DNA of 64,000 nucleotides from Blastochloris sulfoviridis (GCF_008630065.1 NZ_VWPL01000005.1:62001-126000), one strand, 5' to 3'. Positions 1-11,074 are shown, counted from the first letter of the stretch. Notes: a model not told the origin generated them from the sequence alone. Numbers and translations are program-made.

Positions 1-828
1 GTGGTGCGCGCGATCGTGCTCGGCGGCGAAAACTGGTCGGCCGTTGACGCCTTCAAGGCGCAGTACCGGCTCGCCGAGCTTGTCCGCGCCGCCGAGGCGG
101 AATGGGCGAAGATGGACGTCCTGCTGCTGCCCACCGCGCCCACGATCTATCGCATCGACGAAGTGCTGGCCGACCCGGTTCGGCTCAACAGCAATCTCGG
201 CACCTACACCAATTTCGTCAATCTGATGGATCTGTCCGCCATCGCCATCCCGGCCGGCTTCCGGCCGGACGGCCTGCCGTTCGGCGTCACGCTGGTCGGC
301 CGGGCATTCGAGGATGAGCCCCTGGCGCTGCTCGCCGACGCGCTGCATCGCGCCTTGCCCGGCGCCCGCATCGGCGCGACCGGCGCGGGCCTCGCCACGA
401 CCCCGCCCGCGCGCATCGAGCCATCCGCCGGTCGCGTCCGGCTCGCCGTGGTCGGCGCCCATCTCGAAGGCCAGCCGCTGCACGGCCAGCTTGTCGAGCG
501 CGACGCCCGCCGCGTCGCCACCACGCGCACCGCGCCCGGCTACAGCCTTTATGCGCTCAAGGGCACGACGCCCGCCAAGCCCGGCCTGGTGCGCGACGAG
601 ACCGGCGCCGGCGGCATCGAGGTCGAGGTCTATGAGCTGGACCCTGCCGGGTTCGGCAGCTTCGTGGCGCTGGTGCCGCCGCCGCTCTGCATCGGCACGG
701 TGACGCTGGCCGATGGCAGCGAGGTCAAGGGCTTCCTGTGCGAAGGCCGGGCGGTGACGGACGCGCTCGACATCACCGCGCTTGGCGGCTGGCGCGCCTG
801 GCGCGCATCCTGCGCGGCATCGTCATGA
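1..828 (+). CDS. atzF: Allophanate hydrolase, 3' part (5' end outside window)
   Basis: The product hydrolyses allophanate to ammonia and CO2, the second step of the urea carboxylase/allophanate hydrolase route. The frame is open from base 1 with no convincing start, so the gene is cut by the window edge; 275 codons remain. What is visible is the end of the amidase-signature domain (residues about 1-115, with the LLLPTAPT and [13 protein letters not shown] stretches typical of AtzF) and then the separate C-terminal domain that ends in a GxxFxGAF-like region in the family (here [12 protein letters not shown], then the GFLCEGRA segment). The catalytic Ser-Ser-Lys lies upstream of the window. It is followed after 43 bp by a guanidinium exporter gene, a pairing that suggests guanidine or urea nitrogen use. 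Confidence 0.88.
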   Translation: MVRAIVLGGENWSAVDAFKAQYRLAELVRAAEAEWAKMDVLLLPTAPTIYRIDEVLADPVRLNSNLGTYTNFVNLMDLSAIAIPAGFRPDGLPFGVTLVGRAFEDEPLALLADALHRALPGARIGATGAGLATTPPARIEPSAGRVRLAVVGAHLEGQPLHGQLVERDARRVATTRTAPGYSLYALKGTTPAKPGLVRDETGAGGIEVEVYELDPAGFGSFVALVPPPLCIGTVTLADGSEVKGFLCEGRAVTDALDITALGGWRAWRASCAASS

Positions 829-871
829 GGGCTTGTGTCGTTCGTTAAGGCGCGCAGGAAGGGAGACGTCC

Positions 872-1192
872 TTGGCTTGGCTCACGTTGCTTCTCGCCGG
901 GCTGCTGGAGATCGTGTGGGCGTATGCGATGAAGCTGTCGGAGGGGTTCACCCGCCCGCTGCCGACCGCCATCACCATCACCGCGCTGATCGCCAGCCTC
1001 GTGCTGCTGTCCCTGGCGACGAAGGTGCTGCCGCTCGGCACCGCCTATGCGGTGTGGACGGGCATCGGTGCGGTCGGCGCCTTCGCCATCGGCATCGTCT
1101 TCCTGGGCGAACCGCTGACCGCGCTGCACCTCGTGGCCGCCGCGCTCATCGTCTGCGGCATCGCGCTGATGAAGCTCGCCTCGGGCGACTGA
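872..1192 (+). CDS. gdx: Small multidrug resistance family guanidinium exporter (Gdx/SugE)
   Basis: This is a 106-residue SMR protein, the usual length for four transmembrane helices. I chose a TTG start at 872 because AAGGGAG lies 7 bases upstream and the resulting N-terminus (LAWLTLLLAGLLEIVWA) aligns with E. coli SugE/Gdx. The essential membrane Glu is in GLLEIVWAYAMK, and GTAYAVWTGIGAVGA and the C-terminal GIALMKL are hallmarks of the Gdx subtype rather than EmrE. The known role of the subtype is electrogenic exchange of guanidinium for protons; some members export quaternary ammonium compounds. It lies directly downstream of allophanate hydrolase on the same strand, so co-transcription is likely. 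No guanidine riboswitch is visible in the 43 bp gap. Confidence 0.9.
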   Translation: MAWLTLLLAGLLEIVWAYAMKLSEGFTRPLPTAITITALIASLVLLSLATKVLPLGTAYAVWTGIGAVGAFAIGIVFLGEPLTALHLVAAALIVCGIALMKLASGD

Positions 1193-1488
1193 GCGCCGAC
1201 TGACGCGGCTTGAATTCACAGGGGACACCCGCCCGCAGCGCCAAGTCCGGCGGCCGACAAAATCCGCCACCGGACATCGGCATTGCATGCGGGCGTCGCC
1301 GGAACTTCATCGACGGAATCAAGACTGACGACCGACGCGCGCCCCGCCATCTGCGGATGTCCGCTGCGGTCATAGGAATCCGACAAGGCCGCCATACCAG
1401 GACGTGTGATACAAATTATTGCAACCTTTTCGTGCTAGGCGTAGGGAATACGGCTTCAGGCTCTCGACATTCAATGCGCGAGGCTCTC

Positions 1489-1839
1489 ATGGATATCGCA
1501 AATCTGACAGGCGCGCTCGTTTGGTTCCGAAGTAAGTCCTGGCTGCAGGACCAAATCAACGACCTGTTCATTCCAATAGAGGAAAGCCTCGGCTCGGATA
1601 TCCCGCCGAGCACCGAAGAGGTTCGCAGATATATTTCTGCAACCAGGCAAATCAGCAAACTTGTGAAGCTCAAGAGAGGGTATGGTCTCAACAGGGCCAC
1701 GGCAGAGCTTAGCGAAGCCCTCCAGGAGATGAAGTCGAAGCTCGGTCTCGCTCAGCCGGATGGCATCGCCCCCGCGTGCCAGCACGCCTTGTCTGCCGCG
1801 AAGAAGCTGAGACGGGCGATCGACCGGCTGGAGCCCTGA
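1489..1839 (+). CDS. Hypothetical protein, 116 aa
   Basis: I do not recognise a family. The likely start is ATG 1489 (MDIANLTGALVWF), with an in-frame ATG at 1474 as alternative. The product is soluble, predicted mainly helical, and rich in charged residues, with an N-terminal aromatic patch and a Lys/Arg-rich C-terminus (SAAKKLRRAIDRLEP). There is no signal peptide or membrane segment. Base composition is lower in GC than its neighbours (one 60-base line, 1501-1560, counts 32 G+C), and the region upstream is AT-rich around 1408-1440, which may hold its promoter. It stands alone, about 300 bp after gdx. It may be acquired DNA; function unknown. Confidence 0.55.
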   Translation: MDIANLTGALVWFRSKSWLQDQINDLFIPIEESLGSDIPPSTEEVRRYISATRQISKLVKLKRGYGLNRATAELSEALQEMKSKLGLAQPDGIAPACQHALSAAKKLRRAIDRLEP

Positions 1840-2246
1840 CGGCGCCAGCGCCTGCAACCGGTGGCAGAACGAAAGCTGGAGCTGTGGCGCAGGGCCGCTC
1901 CCCCTCGCTCACGCAGGGCTGTTCGGTTCTCAGGGCAGACTTAAGATTCTGAGGACGAGGGTGAGGTCGAGGACAAGGTCGAGGGCGGCACACCAACGGG
2001 GATTCGTGATGTTTCGCATCCGCCGGCCCGGAGCCGGCTGTCGGCGAAGGAGCGTAGGAGTTTCGCGTTCAGTTCGCCGAAAATCTCGCTCTCCACGGCG
2101 GATTTTCGGCGAGTCTTATTCCGCGGATCGCGACGTGATCACCCGGAAACCGAAGGAGAGAAGCAATAACGAAGATGGCCGGGACGAGCCCGGCCACGAC
2201 GTCGATCGATCAGACCGAAAGCGTCAGCCTGCCTGCGCCCTCGGCA
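1840..2246. other. Intergenic region with hairpin repeats
   Basis: No credible gene is visible in these roughly 400 bp. The stretch contains a short GGTCGAGG-type repeat cluster (about 1960-1985), a degenerate half of the family A element (about 2067-2118, with CGCCGAAAAT and ATTTTCGGCG arms), and a compact REP-like hairpin at 2174-2198. Confidence 0.5.
2174..2198. repeat. REP-like hairpin, family E copy 1
   Basis: The arms TGGCCGGG and CCCGGCCA flank a short ACGAG-type loop. The same arms recur at 4803-4831. Located just 3' of the PNPOx-like gene that reads on the opposite strand. Confidence 0.6.
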
Positions 2247-2894
2247 TCACGGTCGGAACGCCAGCGCCTCCGCCGGCATCTCCACGCCCGGCAGGTTGCG
2301 CGGATCGGGCTCCGGCGCCAGTACCTCGGTGCGGATGGGGATGACGCCGGCCCACACCGGGAAGGCGTAATCGGTCTCGTCATCCTCCGGCGGGCCGACC
2401 CGCACCTTCGCCGATGCCTCGTCGAACGGCATCGACATCACCGTGGTCGCCTCCAGTTCGTTCGGCTTCATCGGCCGCAGCCGCTCCCACTGCCCAGGAA
2501 TCAGGCGATTGACCATGGTGCGCAAATGGGCCTCCTTGGCCGCCGGGTCAGTGACCTTCGAGGGCCTGCCGAACACCATCACCGAGCGGTGGTTGACGTT
2601 GAAGTTGAAGGCCGAGCGCGCCATCACCAGCCCGTCGATGGCGCTGACCGTGAGACACACCTCCGCACCCTCGATCGCCCGGATCATCCGGCTCGCCGCC
2701 GAGCCATGCCAATAGAGCTGGTCGCCCTCGCGCCAGTGCAGCGTCGGCGTCACGAGCGGCTGGCCGTCGGCCACATAGCCGATGTGGCAGTGGGGGATGG
2801 CGTCGAGAATGGCGACGATGGTATCGCGGTCATAGCGCGCGAGCCAATTGTAGCGCCGGACGCGGGTGCGCTCGCTGGGCGGGGTGGGTGTCAT
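2247..2894 (-). CDS. Pyridoxamine 5'-phosphate oxidase-like FMN-binding protein
   Basis: A 215-residue protein of the split-barrel flavin-binding superfamily (Pyridox_ox_2/MSMEG-like). The start at 2894 is supported by AGGAGG about 8 bases upstream; a longer in-frame start at 2930 lacks one. Recognisable pieces are HIGYVADGQPLVTPTLHW near the N-terminus (the FMN-contacting strand pair), CLTVSAIDGLVMARSAF, and NHRSVMVFGRPSKV in the second half of the barrel. Such proteins bind FMN or haem and often act as stress-related oxidoreductases; the substrate cannot be told from sequence. It is transcribed divergently from anfA, and the shared 223 bp region holds the anfA control sites. Confidence 0.8.
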   Translation of the reverse strand: MTPTPPSERTRVRRYNWLARYDRDTIVAILDAIPHCHIGYVADGQPLVTPTLHWREGDQLYWHGSAASRMIRAIEGAEVCLTVSAIDGLVMARSAFNFNVNHRSVMVFGRPSKVTDPAAKEAHLRTMVNRLIPGQWERLRPMKPNELEATTVMSMPFDEASAKVRVGPPEDDETDYAFPVWAGVIPIRTEVLAPEPDPRNLPGVEMPAEALAFRP

Positions 2895-2991
2895 TCGCGA
2901 AGCCTCCTGTGCTGCATGCCAGCGGCCCACCGCGGATGCCGATCGGGCCAGCCTGCCCCGCCTCTTGCACAGAGCATGCCGACCGCCTCTT

Positions 2992-3020
2992 TTCGTTTTA
3001 TAGACATTTTATATAACGCA
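2992..3020. promoter_or_regulatory. Mo-box (ModE/Mop-type molybdate repressor operator) upstream of anfA
   Basis: An inverted repeat with arms TTCGTTTTATA (2992-3002) and TATATAACGCA (3010-3020) around a 7-base spacer. The right arm contains TATATAACG, the canonical ModE half-site, and 9 of 11 arm positions pair. The site lies 35 bp upstream of the -24 element of the anfA promoter. In relatives with alternative nitrogenases, ModE-type proteins bound to molybdate repress anfA through such sites; that function here is inferred. Confidence 0.75.
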
Positions 3021-3054
3021 AATAATTTTGCCGGAGATCCCCGCTCTTCCAAGA

Positions 3055-3071
3055 TTGGCCTCGAATTTGCT
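3055..3071 (+). promoter_or_regulatory. Sigma54 (-24/-12) promoter of anfA
   Basis: TTGGC at 3055-3059 and TTTGCT at 3066-3071 match the sigma54 consensus. The invariant GG (3057-3058) and GC (3069-3070) are separated by exactly 10 bases. Transcription would start near 3082, about 36 bases before the anfA ATG. This implies activation by an enhancer-binding protein such as NtrC; I see no clear NtrC dyad. Confidence 0.7.
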
Positions 3072-3117
3072 ATACGGTTTCAAGCTGGGTTCCCCCAGTC
3101 CAGCGCGAAGGGTCTCT

Positions 3118-4743
3118 ATGGACGAAACCACCGTCCTCACATTCGACATCGATGACTTTGTCGAGGAGTTCAGCCACTGCTTCACTGGCGAATGCCGCGT
3201 GAGCGTGCTGCCGATTCTCTACAAGATCAGCCAGATCAACACAAATTCCGCCGACCTCGCCCGCGCGCTGCCGATCATTCTCGGGGTGATGCGCCAGCAC
3301 CTCAAGATACAGCGCGGCATGGTGACGCTCTATGACCGCCACTCCGGCTCGATCTTCATCCACGACTCCTTCGGCCTTGCCGAGGCGGAGAAGACGGCCG
3401 GCGCCTACGCGCCCGACGGCGGCGTCACCGCCAGGGTGGTGGAGACCGGCAAGGCCGTGGTCGTGCAGCATCAGGGCGGCGACGCAGACGCCGAGGGCGC
3501 CTCACGCCGAAGCTCGTCGCGCGTCAAGTCCGCCTTCTTCTGCGTGCCGATCGTCCACGCCAAGCGGGTGCTCGGCACCATCGGCGCCGAGCGCGTCTAC
3601 ATGAACCCGCGCCTGCTGCGCCAGGATGTCGAACTCCTGGCGATGGTGGCCTCGATGATCGCGCCGGCGGTCGAGCTCTATTTGATGGAGAATGTCGACA
3701 AGGTGCGCCAGGAGCATGAGGCGCGCCGCATCCGGGCCGCGCTGAAGGAGCGCTTCCGGCCCTCCAACATCATCGGCAACTCCAAGCCGATGCAGGACGT
3801 CTACAACCTGATCGAAAAGGTCGCCGCGACCAAGGCCACCGTGCTGATCCTGGGCGAGAGCGGCGTCGGCAAGGAGCTGGTGGCCAACGCCCTCCACTAC
3901 AACGGCGCCACCGCGGAAGGGCCGTTCGTCACCTCCAACTGCGCGGCACTGCCGGAGAACCTCGCCGAAAGCGAGCTGTTCGGCCACGAGAAGGGCTCGT
4001 TCACCGGCGCGCTGGCCCTGCACAAGGGCTGCTTCGAGCAGGCCGACGGCGGCGCCATCTTCCTCGACGAGGTCGGCGAGCTCAGCCTCTCTATTCAGGC
4101 CAAGCTGTTGCGGGTGCTGCAGCAGAGGAAGTTCGAGCGGGTCGGCGGCACGCGGCCGGTGAAGGTCGACGTGCGCATCATCGCCGCCACCAACCGCAAC
4201 CTCGCCGAAATGGTCGAGCGCGGCACCTTCCGCGAAGACCTCTACTACCGCCTCAACGTGTTCCCGATCACCGTGCCGCCGCTGCGCGAGCGCGGCGCCG
4301 ACGTCATCACGCTGGCCGACCACTTCGTGACGTGCTTCTCCAAGGAGAACGCCAAGACCATCAAGCGCATCTCGACGCCCGCGCTCAACATGCTGATGAG
4401 CTACCACTGGCCCGGCAATGTGCGCGAGCTGGAGAACGTCATCGAGCGCTCGGTCATCCTGTCGGAGGACGACGTCATCCACGCCTACGATCTGCCGCCC
4501 TCGCTGCAGACGCCGAACGAAAGCGGCACCGCCTTCGGCGTCAGCCTGGAGTCGAAGCTGCGCGCCGTTGAATACGAGATGATCGTCGAGGCGCTGAAGA
4601 CATCGAACGGCCACATCGGCGATGCCGCCAAGGAGCTGGGCCTCACCCGCCGCATGCTCGGCGTGCGGATGGAGCGATACGGCATCAGCTACAAAAGCTT
4701 CCGCGGCGCCGATGTGCGCAAATGGAACGCCGACGAGGCCTGA
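3118..4743 (+). CDS. anfA: AnfA, sigma54-dependent activator of the iron-only nitrogenase genes
   Basis: A 541-residue enhancer-binding protein. An N-terminal GAF domain (about 45-190) is preceded by the metal-ligand-like motif HCFTGEC with Cys21 and Cys26, the position of the essential cysteine pair of AnfA proteins. The AAA+ domain follows with Walker A GESGVGKE (246-253), a GSFTGA loop (293-298; Ser replaces the usual Ala of GAFTGA), Walker B FLDEVG (315-320), and the arginine-finger region around [13 protein letters not shown]. The C-terminal Fis-type helix-turn-helix covers about 498-525 ([18 protein letters not shown]). The long interdomain Cys motif of alphaproteobacterial NifA is absent. 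The gene precedes anfH in the same direction. Its own promoter carries a Mo-box and a sigma54 site, so it should be made only when fixed nitrogen and molybdenum are scarce. Confidence 0.93.
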   Translation: MDETTVLTFDIDDFVEEFSHCFTGECRVSVLPILYKISQINTNSADLARALPIILGVMRQHLKIQRGMVTLYDRHSGSIFIHDSFGLAEAEKTAGAYAPDGGVTARVVETGKAVVVQHQGGDADAEGASRRSSSRVKSAFFCVPIVHAKRVLGTIGAERVYMNPRLLRQDVELLAMVASMIAPAVELYLMENVDKVRQEHEARRIRAALKERFRPSNIIGNSKPMQDVYNLIEKVAATKATVLILGESGVGKELVANALHYNGATAEGPFVTSNCAALPENLAESELFGHEKGSFTGALALHKGCFEQADGGAIFLDEVGELSLSIQAKLLRVLQQRKFERVGGTRPVKVDVRIIAATNRNLAEMVERGTFREDLYYRLNVFPITVPPLRERGADVITLADHFVTCFSKENAKTIKRISTPALNMLMSYHWPGNVRELENVIERSVILSEDDVIHAYDLPPSLQTPNESGTAFGVSLESKLRAVEYEMIVEALKTSNGHIGDAAKELGLTRRMLGVRMERYGISYKSFRGADVRKWNADEA

Positions 4744-4957
4744 GCGCAGTGGCGCGATTTGCGCCGGATATCTCCGTTCCTCATCATTGAGCTCATTCGC
4801 CATGGTCCTGGCCGGGCTTGTCCCGGCCATCTCGACGATATGGCCGCACGCGCTTGAGCCTCTTCAATCGGGATCGCCGGAACAAGCCCGGCGATCACGG
4901 CGCCAATCGGCTCGCCCACCGCCCACCAGAATCTACCGCACCCGCACAATGCCGCGC
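4744..4957. other. anfA-anfH spacer, 5' half, with REP-like hairpins
   Basis: No gene is seen. Two GC-rich hairpins follow anfA: arms GGCCGGG and CCCGGCC at 4803-4831 (family E, also at 2174), and GATCGCCGG with CCGGCGATC around 4873-4898. They may help to terminate the anfA transcript; no T-run follows. Confidence 0.5.
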
Positions 4958-7742
<2,785 letters not shown>

Positions 7743-7753
7743 GGAGGACCGCC

Positions 7754-8170
7754 ATGGACGACATGACCAAGACCGCCTCCCCCACCGACGGCATCGTCGT
7801 GGGTGGGCTCGCCGTGCCGATCGACGCGGTGACCCACGACCGTCTCGAGCAGATGGTCGACTACATCATGAAATACTGCCTGTGGCAGTTCAATTCGCGC
7901 GGCTGGGACCGCAAGAAGCAGAATGCCGGCATCATCCCCAGGACCGCACAGCTTCTCTGCGGAGAGGAGATCGCGCGCGAAACGCCGGGCGACCGCTACT
8001 ATTGGGTGGAGGCAGTGAGCCTCGCCGAAGCCTACCGCGAACGCCTGCCGTGGCTTGCCGACATGACCAGGGAGGAGATCAAGACGCTGCTGCAACGGCT
8101 GCACGAGCGCATCGACTATCTCACCGTCGATGGCTCGCTGAACGAAGAACTCACCGTGCCGCACTATTGA
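7754..8170 (+). CDS. anfG: Fe-only nitrogenase delta subunit (AnfG)
   Basis: The 138-residue small subunit exists only in the alternative nitrogenases and stabilises the D-K core. The start at 7754 has GAGGAGG about 6 bases upstream. The motifs KYCLWQFNSRGWDRKKQN and YYWVEAVSLAEAYR are typical of AnfG and separate it from VnfG. Its presence between D and K is the clearest sign that the locus encodes a V/Fe-type rather than a Mo enzyme. The N-terminus is slightly longer than usual. anfK starts 11 bp downstream. Confidence 0.95.
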   Translation: MDDMTKTASPTDGIVVGGLAVPIDAVTHDRLEQMVDYIMKYCLWQFNSRGWDRKKQNAGIIPRTAQLLCGEEIARETPGDRYYWVEAVSLAEAYRERLPWLADMTREEIKTLLQRLHERIDYLTVDGSLNEELTVPHY

Positions 8171-8181
8171 TCGGAGATCCC

Positions 8182-9639
8182 ATGTCCAGCGAAACTACGT
8201 CCAGCGAAGCCATGTCCAGCGAAACCTGCGAAATCGAAGCCTGCGAATCCAAGTTCTGCCAGCTCAAGGCCAAGGAGCGGATCGGCACCATCAACCCGAT
8301 CTTCACCTGCCAGCCGGCCGGCGCGCAGTTTGTCTCCATCGGCATCAAGGACTGCATCGGCATCGTACATGGCGGCCAGGGCTGCGTGATGTTCGTGCGC
8401 CTGCTCATCTCGCAGCACCTCAAGGAGAGCTTCGAGCTCGCCTCCTCGTCGGTGCACGAGGATGGCGCGGTGTTCGGCGCCACCGGCCGCGTCGAGCAGG
8501 GCATCGACGTGCTTCTCGAACGCTATCCCCACGTCCGTGTCATCCCGATCATCACCACCTGCTCGACCGAGATCATCGGCGACGACTGCGACGGCGTCGT
8601 CAACAAGCTGGAGGAAGAGCTTCTCCCGGTGAAGTATGGCGACCGGGACGTGCACCTCCTCGTCATCAAGACGCCGAGCTTCGTCGGCTCGATGGTGTCG
8701 GGCTATGACATCGCGGTGCGCGACTTCGTCAAGAAGTTCGCCCGCAAGACCGAGCCGAACGGCAAGCTCAACCTCATCACCGGCTGGGTCAATCCCGGCG
8801 ACGTGAAGGAGCTGAAGCACCTGCTGGCCGAGATGGACATCGACGCCACCGTGCTGTTCGAGATCGAGGATTTCGACTCTCCCGTCATGCCCGATGGCAG
8901 CGCGGTCTCCCACGGCAACACCACCATTGAGGACCTGCAGGACACCGCCAACGCGCTCGGCACCATCGCGCTGAACCGCTACGAGGGCGGCAAGGCCGCG
9001 CAGTTCCTGCAGAAGAAGTTCAAGCTGCCCACCATCATCGGCCCGACCCCGATCGGCATCCGCAACACCGACACCTTCCTGCGGAACCTCAAGGAGATGA
9101 CCGGCAAGCCGATCCCGCCCTCGCTGGTCAAGGAGCGCGGCATCGCCATCGATGCGTTGGCCGACCTCACCCACATGTTCCTGGCCGACAAGAAGGTGGC
9201 GATCTACGGCAATCCCGATCTCGTCATCGGCCTCGCCGAATTCTGCCTCGACCTCGAGATGAAGCCGGTGCTGCTGCTCTTGGGCGACGACAACTCGTCC
9301 TATGGCGACGATCCCCGCATCAAGGCGATTCAGGACGGCGTCGATTATCCGATGGAGATCGTCACCAATGCCGATTTCTGGGAGCTGGAACGGCGCATCA
9401 AGGATGGCGAGATCGAGCTCGATCTGATCCTCGGCCACTCCAAGGGGCGCTTCGTGTCGATCGACTACTCGATCCCGATGGTGCGCGTCGGTTTCCCCAC
9501 CTACGACCGCGCCGGCATGTATCGCCATCCCGTCGTCGGCTATGGCGGCGCCACCTGGCTCGCCGAGCAGATGGCCAACGCGCTGTTCACCGACATGGAA
9601 TACAAGAAGAACAAGGAGTGGCTGCTCAACGTCTGGTGA
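8182..9639 (+). CDS. anfK: Fe-only nitrogenase beta subunit (AnfK)
   Basis: The 485-residue partner of AnfD shares the P-cluster through Cys43 (FTCQPAG), Cys68 (GGQGCVMF) and Cys127 (ITTCSTEI). The C-terminus YKKNKEWLLNVW is the usual AnfK end. It is about 23 residues longer at the N-terminus than the roughly 462-residue family norm. The extension repeats SSET (residues 2-5 and 12-15) and contains Cys16 and Cys21 before the conserved-position Cys26. The alternative ATG at 8212 would remove one repeat but keep all three cysteines; GGAG is at 8173, upstream of the first ATG, which I prefer. anfO follows after a 189 bp gap. Confidence 0.96.
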   Translation: MSSETTSSEAMSSETCEIEACESKFCQLKAKERIGTINPIFTCQPAGAQFVSIGIKDCIGIVHGGQGCVMFVRLLISQHLKESFELASSSVHEDGAVFGATGRVEQGIDVLLERYPHVRVIPIITTCSTEIIGDDCDGVVNKLEEELLPVKYGDRDVHLLVIKTPSFVGSMVSGYDIAVRDFVKKFARKTEPNGKLNLITGWVNPGDVKELKHLLAEMDIDATVLFEIEDFDSPVMPDGSAVSHGNTTIEDLQDTANALGTIALNRYEGGKAAQFLQKKFKLPTIIGPTPIGIRNTDTFLRNLKEMTGKPIPPSLVKERGIAIDALADLTHMFLADKKVAIYGNPDLVIGLAEFCLDLEMKPVLLLLGDDNSSYGDDPRIKAIQDGVDYPMEIVTNADFWELERRIKDGEIELDLILGHSKGRFVSIDYSIPMVRVGFPTYDRAGMYRHPVVGYGGATWLAEQMANALFTDMEYKKNKEWLLNVW

Positions 9640-9828
9640 CGCAGCGCTGGGCTGCCCTGTTCGCGCCCCCCTCACCCGCTCGCTTAACCCGCGACCTCTC
9701 CTTTCGGGGCGAGATCGAAGTCCCAATATGAGCGAGGGCACCGGGTGAGGGGGAGCAACCCGAGCGCACGCAAGCCGGCTCTGCGAACATCGTCCGGGAT
9801 CCCTCAACCTGCCTCGATCGAGCCTGCC
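9640..9828. repeat. anfK-anfO spacer with CTC-rich hairpin repeat (family C copy 2)
   Basis: The 9668-9752 segment has CCCCTCACCCG facing CGGGTGAGGGGG and a central CTCCTTTCGGGGCGAG hairpin. It is similar in design to the larger copy at 26405-26572. It may reduce transcription from anfK into anfO. Confidence 0.55.
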
Positions 9829-10470
9829 ATGATGCGGATCGCAGCCTTCATCGACGAGAACGGCGACCTCGCCGGCCTCCACGAGCTTGGCCGCATCGTG
9901 CTCTATGACGACGCCTCAGGCGCCTGGACCATCGAGCGGGACATCCCGTTTCCGGGCGCCGGGGCCCCCGCCACCATCGCCGGCCTCAAGGCGCGCCTCG
10001 CCGAGGTGGCACGCCAGCTTGAGGACTGCCGGCTGTTCGTCTCCGCCGGCTCCAAGGGCGCGCTCAATGCGGTGCTGCAGGAGGAGCTGGGCTTCCAGAC
10101 CTGGCACAGCCAAGGCTGCGCGCTCGACCTCTTGGACACAGTGGCGCTGAAGGAGGCCGAACGTCTGGCCGACCTCGCGGCGGCGGAACAGGCGGACGAT
10201 CCGCCACTGCCGATGTTGATATTGGAGCGGGTCGGCGCGGAGCACTACCGCGCCGACCTCACTCGCTTCCAGATCCCCGATGGCGGGCACGATTCGATGA
10301 CGGTGCTGCTGCCGGTCCTGGAAGAGCGCGCCTTCCGGCGGCTGGAGCTGGTGTGCGACCACAATCCGAAATGGCTGTGGCGCTCGGTGCGCGATCTCGG
10401 CCTCAAGCTCAAGCGCGAGATCGTCGTGCGCGACGGCGTGATGTCCACCATCACCATCTGCGCCGAATAG
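9829..10470 (+). CDS. anfO: AnfO, Fe-only nitrogenase accessory protein
   Basis: This 213-residue protein begins MMRIAAFIDENGDLAGLHE, the usual AnfO opening, followed by the LEDCRLFVSAG block and a C-terminal DRLxLKLKRE-like basic end (LGLKLKREIVVRD). AnfO is needed for reliable maturation of the FeFe protein, probably by guarding against the wrong cofactor. Starts at 9829 and 9832 are both possible. It lies in the same orientation 189 bp after anfK. The gap contains a CTC-rich hairpin repeat, so it may be read at a reduced level from the anfH promoter. The next gene begins 35 bp downstream. Confidence 0.85.
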   Translation: MMRIAAFIDENGDLAGLHELGRIVLYDDASGAWTIERDIPFPGAGAPATIAGLKARLAEVARQLEDCRLFVSAGSKGALNAVLQEELGFQTWHSQGCALDLLDTVALKEAERLADLAAAEQADDPPLPMLILERVGAEHYRADLTRFQIPDGGHDSMTVLLPVLEERAFRRLELVCDHNPKWLWRSVRDLGLKLKREIVVRDGVMSTITICAE

Positions 10471-10505
10471 GACCGACGATGCCCTCGGGGCGAAAGGACG
10501 CGATC

Positions 10506-11048
10506 ATGATGACCCGACTGAAGCCGCCGCCGATCCTCTACTTCGCCTACGGGCCGACCATGAACCCCGGCATCATGGCCTCGATCTGCCGCGCCGCGAA
10601 GCCGGTGGCGCCCGCCGTGCTGCCCCACCACGATCTCGGCTTCTTCGGCCATTGCGACACCTGGGACGGCGGCGAGAAGACACTGGTGCGCCGCGCCGAT
10701 GCGTCGGTCCACGGTGTCGTCTACCGGCTCTCGGTCTCCGATCTCGATCGGCTCGACGCCAGCCAGAGCGTCAAGCTCGACGGCAGCGGCCCCTATTTCC
10801 ACTACCCAGACGAGGTGATCGGCCTTGATGGCACGCGCTATGACACCCTGTTCTACAAGCGGGCGATGGAGGGCGAGCCGCAGGCGCCGAGCTGCGACTA
10901 CATCCAGCAGATCATCGCCGGCGCCGAAGCGCACGGCCTGTCCGCAGCCTATGTCGCGCGGCTCAAGCGCATCCCTTCGAGACCGGCGAGCTACAGCGTG
11001 CCGCTGCGCCGCCCAGCGCCCGCCTTCGCATCCTCCTGCGCCTGCTGA
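10506..11048 (+). CDS. Gamma-glutamylcyclotransferase-fold protein in the anf operon, probably not a standard cyclotransferase
   Basis: A 180-residue protein with the GGCT/AIG2 fold. LYFAYGPTMNP (11-21) matches the family's substrate loop FAYGSN, with Pro-Thr in place of Ser-Asn. HGVVYRLSVSDLDRLD (69-84) and YIQQIIAGAEAHGLSAAYV (132-150) follow the family closely. At the position of the catalytic Glu in the LDxxEG motif there is Gln87 (LDASQSV). The protein ends in SSCAC, so the last residues form a CxC. The start at 10506 is chosen for AAAGGA 8 bases upstream. It is 35 bp after anfO and probably in one transcript with it. A role in Fe-only nitrogenase function is inferred from position only. 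Confidence 0.75.
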   Translation: MMTRLKPPPILYFAYGPTMNPGIMASICRAAKPVAPAVLPHHDLGFFGHCDTWDGGEKTLVRRADASVHGVVYRLSVSDLDRLDASQSVKLDGSGPYFHYPDEVIGLDGTRYDTLFYKRAMEGEPQAPSCDYIQQIIAGAEAHGLSAAYVARLKRIPSRPASYSVPLRRPAPAFASSCAC

Positions 11049-11074
11049 CCGATCCGCAGCCTTAATGCCTGCGA

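Noticed and set aside
829-871. Guanidine riboswitch before gdx
   Set aside because: Only 43 bp separate the two genes, too short for any of the known guanidine riboswitch classes to fit well, and no ACGR-type conserved pairs are visible.
2247-3155. Long plus-strand open frame over the PNPOx gene and the anfA promoter
   Set aside because: It is antisense to a clear FMN-binding protein, its translation is Arg/His-rich without family pattern, and it runs through the Mo-box and sigma54 promoter.
3502-4830. 442-codon open frame opposite anfA
   Set aside because: A typical antisense frame of high-GC coding DNA; composition (Ala, Asp, Gly, Leu, Val) is that of a mirrored codon pattern, with no motif.
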